Shown: positions 20,209 through 20,229 of the stretch, in pieces
Position numbering within the stretch: the first letter of the stretch is position 1
How the letters are laid out: each line of letters begins with the position of its first letter
The notes under the pieces: generated by a model
What the model was told of the DNA's origin: nothing
Seen by the model: only the letters and a program-made list of their open reading frames with translations
Database searches by the model: none
Assembly (NCBI GenBank): GCA_036525295.1
Contig: DATDAQ010000025.1
Location: 1 to 20,229, forward strand
DNA: 20,229 nucleotides
Direction of reading: 5' to 3'
Source: VRUE01 sp036525295
GTDB lineage: Bacteria; Actinomycetota; Thermoleophilia; Solirubrobacterales; 70-9
Translations under genes and position numbers: made by a program

Positions 20209-20229
20209 AAGGGCTGTCGGGTGCCCCTC
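20209..20229 (-). repeat. Terminal inverted match, right copy
   Basis: This is the counterpart of bases 3-23, with 19 of 21 positions identical in inverted orientation and the outermost 12 identical. Confidence 0.4.

Noticed and set aside
1..20229. CRISPR arrays, tRNA or rRNA genes, prophage or toxin-antitoxin genes
   Set aside because: I saw no spaced direct repeats, no cloverleaf-like sequence, and no phage or toxin families on either strand.

Overview
The window is high-GC chromosomal DNA from an actinobacterium-like organism. The most likely home is the class Thermoleophilia (Solirubrobacterales and relatives). This is inferred from the lysA-hom-thrC-thrB gene order, the zinc-ribbon/FHA protein, the CWB2 surface protein and a small secreted protein whose N-terminus resembles those common in that class. 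No rRNA, tRNA or other marker is present, so the placement is an inference.

Layout. Positions 103-1197 (minus) hold a START-like SRPBCC protein and a lipoprotein. Divergent from them is a zinc-ribbon/FHA protein (1321-1890) that has no ATG/GTG/TTG start but a well-placed Shine-Dalgarno in front of ATC. A complete IS481-family element (1892-2884) is inserted exactly at its stop codon and is flanked by a GCTAGC duplication. A small coiled-coil gene follows (about 2940-3347). It converges on and overlaps the end of gltB (3337-8007, minus), the glutamate synthase large chain, which has its own promoter. Upstream of gltB lies a minus-strand amino-acid operon: lysA (13015) -> hom -> thrC -> thrB -> cupin (8151). 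The first three junctions overlap by 4 to 8 bp. The operon covers the last step of lysine synthesis and the homoserine-to-threonine branch.

From 13212 to 17514 (minus) the window carries a Gly/Ser-rich membrane-anchored protein, an exported coiled-coil M23 peptidase, a CDF metal transporter and an acyl-CoA dehydrogenase. The dehydrogenase has a TetR-type palindrome upstream and a very strong hairpin downstream. The right end (17630-20145, plus) encodes a membrane-anchored CWB2 protein overlapping a small helical protein, a secreted protein with a decapeptide-repeat stalk, and a 67-residue hypothetical protein.

Two patterns cut across the genes. First, several genes without a Shine-Dalgarno have a TANNNT hexamer 6-10 nt before the start codon, as expected for leaderless or near-leaderless mRNAs, while the other genes have clear Shine-Dalgarno sites. 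Second, three gene 3' ends carry long hairpins with unrelated outer arms but a similar C-run/TAT/G-run core. I found no CRISPR array, prophage, defence system or secondary-metabolite cluster. There is no gene-free stretch over 300 bases.
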